Assembly: GCF_910592395.1 (NCBI RefSeq)
Contig: NC_088310.1
Location: 28,105,491 to 28,169,490, forward strand
Source: Lineus longissimus
Lineage: Eukaryota; Nemertea; Pilidiophora; Heteronemertea; Lineidae
DNA: 64,000 nucleotides
Direction: 5' to 3'
Part shown: piece by piece, positions 62,977-64,000 of the stretch
How the letters are laid out: each line of letters starts with the position of its first letter
Position numbering within the stretch: position 1 is the first letter of the stretch
The notes under the pieces: generated by a model
What the model was told of the DNA's origin: nothing
Databases searched by the model: none
The model's input: the letters and a program-made list of their open reading frames with translations, nothing else
Made by a program: the position numbers and the translations under genes

Positions 62977-64000
62977 TCAGGCATTAGTCGTTAGCAACAC
63001 ATGATGCGTCGACTAGATAAGAAGTGAGTAGCGTACTTGCTGTGACCAAAGCTTGTCTGAGCTTATTCTGGCGTTTGTCTCTGACGCCGATTCAAATACA
63101 GGAAGCCAAACGTTCTATCAGCAATTACCATACGTCATTTAAAATCAATTAAACGTTGTTAAATACCAGTTGTTCTCTAGACATGTACCAGACGGATGCT
63201 GGTCGGAATTTGATATACAACCGTTTCATCCATTGTGGATGAAAAATCTGTTCCAATTTTATTTCATTATCAACTTCTCAATTTCACATTTTTCTCTCCA
63301 GATCGATATATTCCAAATCTGCTTTTGTCATTTGTGGTCAGCATATGTATCTGGCTTGCCATTAACATTCAATAATACACCTTCAACTTATTTGAAATTG
63401 TGTCACTTCTGCGACATCTGTGTTTATCTTTTTTCAATCTTATACATTTGAAAACCTGATTTAAATAGCTTTTAAAAAAATATCGACACATGCTTTGTTG
63501 AAAAAATGACAGATAATCACGCGCCCAACAAGAGTGTTTCCGAACTGAAGCAAATTGATTAAATTTAAGTCAAAACCACTTTTCCATCTGTGTCACGCAA
63601 TCCCATTTTGTCTGATGAAATAGGGTACCATGCTCAATTTTACGAAAAATAGCACTGCAAAAAACAATACACTCAAAGGGCTGGGATGGCTGGGAAAGGC
63701 TGTCAGTATTTCCCCTCAGATGGCTCGTTATTGGTCAGGCTCTATCCGACTCTTGTCCGTCTGTCCGATTCTCGACGGAAAATAATTTCAACAGAAGACT
63801 GATGTTCGATCGAAAACAAACTCTCAGTAACATCGTTTACGGCACAATCTCGATTTAGAGTATGGAGTTACAATGTAGCTCGTATTCTCTGGCTCTGTTC
63901 ATGATAAGGTGAGTCGATCGCGTGACCACTCACCATTTAAACCATGGTCAATTGACGCTGTCACGGATATTGAAAGTGAAAAAGACTTCACATGATTTAG

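Larger units (their letters stand above)
53339..64000. other. 10.6-kb non-coding stretch at the right end
   Basis: No gene, tRNA or recognisable transposon. Open frames reach 101 codons (55874-56179), with overlapping frames in other phases and no family resemblance. Two minor landmarks are listed separately: an inverted repeat near 60.78 kb and a 14-base G run near 62.97 kb. The window may end inside the intergenic space of a neighbouring gene. Confidence 0.4.

Overview
This window is animal (metazoan) nuclear DNA, most likely from a marine invertebrate. Coding density is very low. The only confident protein gene is a zinc-finger transcription factor of a metazoan family. The rest is AT-leaning non-coding DNA with tandem repeats, tRNA-derived SINE-like units, MITE-like inverted repeats and a decayed non-LTR retrotransposon. 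There is no operon structure, no bacterial-style gene packing and no CRISPR array. I cannot place the phylum from sequence alone; a lophotrochozoan or an invertebrate deuterostome would both fit.

The one clear gene is an INSM1/INSM2 (insulinoma-associated) orthologue on the minus strand at 30873-32321. It is complete in one exon: N-terminal SNAG repressor motif, low-complexity middle, six zinc-finger units and the family C-terminus. A TATA box (32577-32583), a CCAAT box (32638-32642) and nearby E-boxes form a plausible promoter. No other convincing protein gene lies within about 30 kb on either side, which is typical of a developmental regulator in a gene-poor regulatory domain (inference).

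Left part (1-30.8 kb): an unassigned 252-codon ORF (2.35-3.11 kb); a tRNA-derived SINE-like unit (3.8 kb); four copies of a 297-bp tandem repeat (5.6-6.8 kb); a short diverged duplicate pair (9.8-10.06 kb); a MITE-like element with a 19-nt GC-rich palindrome, duplicated in tandem with its flank (11.95-14.05 kb); a possible two-exon non-coding transcript whose second exon carries a 31-bp minisatellite (15.6-16.8 kb); a hairpin DNA-transposon fragment (19.6 kb); a degenerate reverse transcriptase (20.7-21.7 kb, minus); and a diverged approximately 180-bp repeat (23.3-23.8 kb).

Right part (32.6-64 kb): another tRNA-like unit (34.8 kb), an AT-only palindromic array (35.9 kb), a 28-bp repeat (40.3 kb), and the most unusual locus, a tRNA-Gly(GCC) gene split in two. 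Its 5' portion is at 48561-48616 and its 3' end at 51125-51148. The 2.5 kb between them is bounded by an exact 8-bp direct repeat and holds its own tRNA-Gln-like gene and a broken proline-rich reading frame. The last 10 kb holds no recognisable gene.
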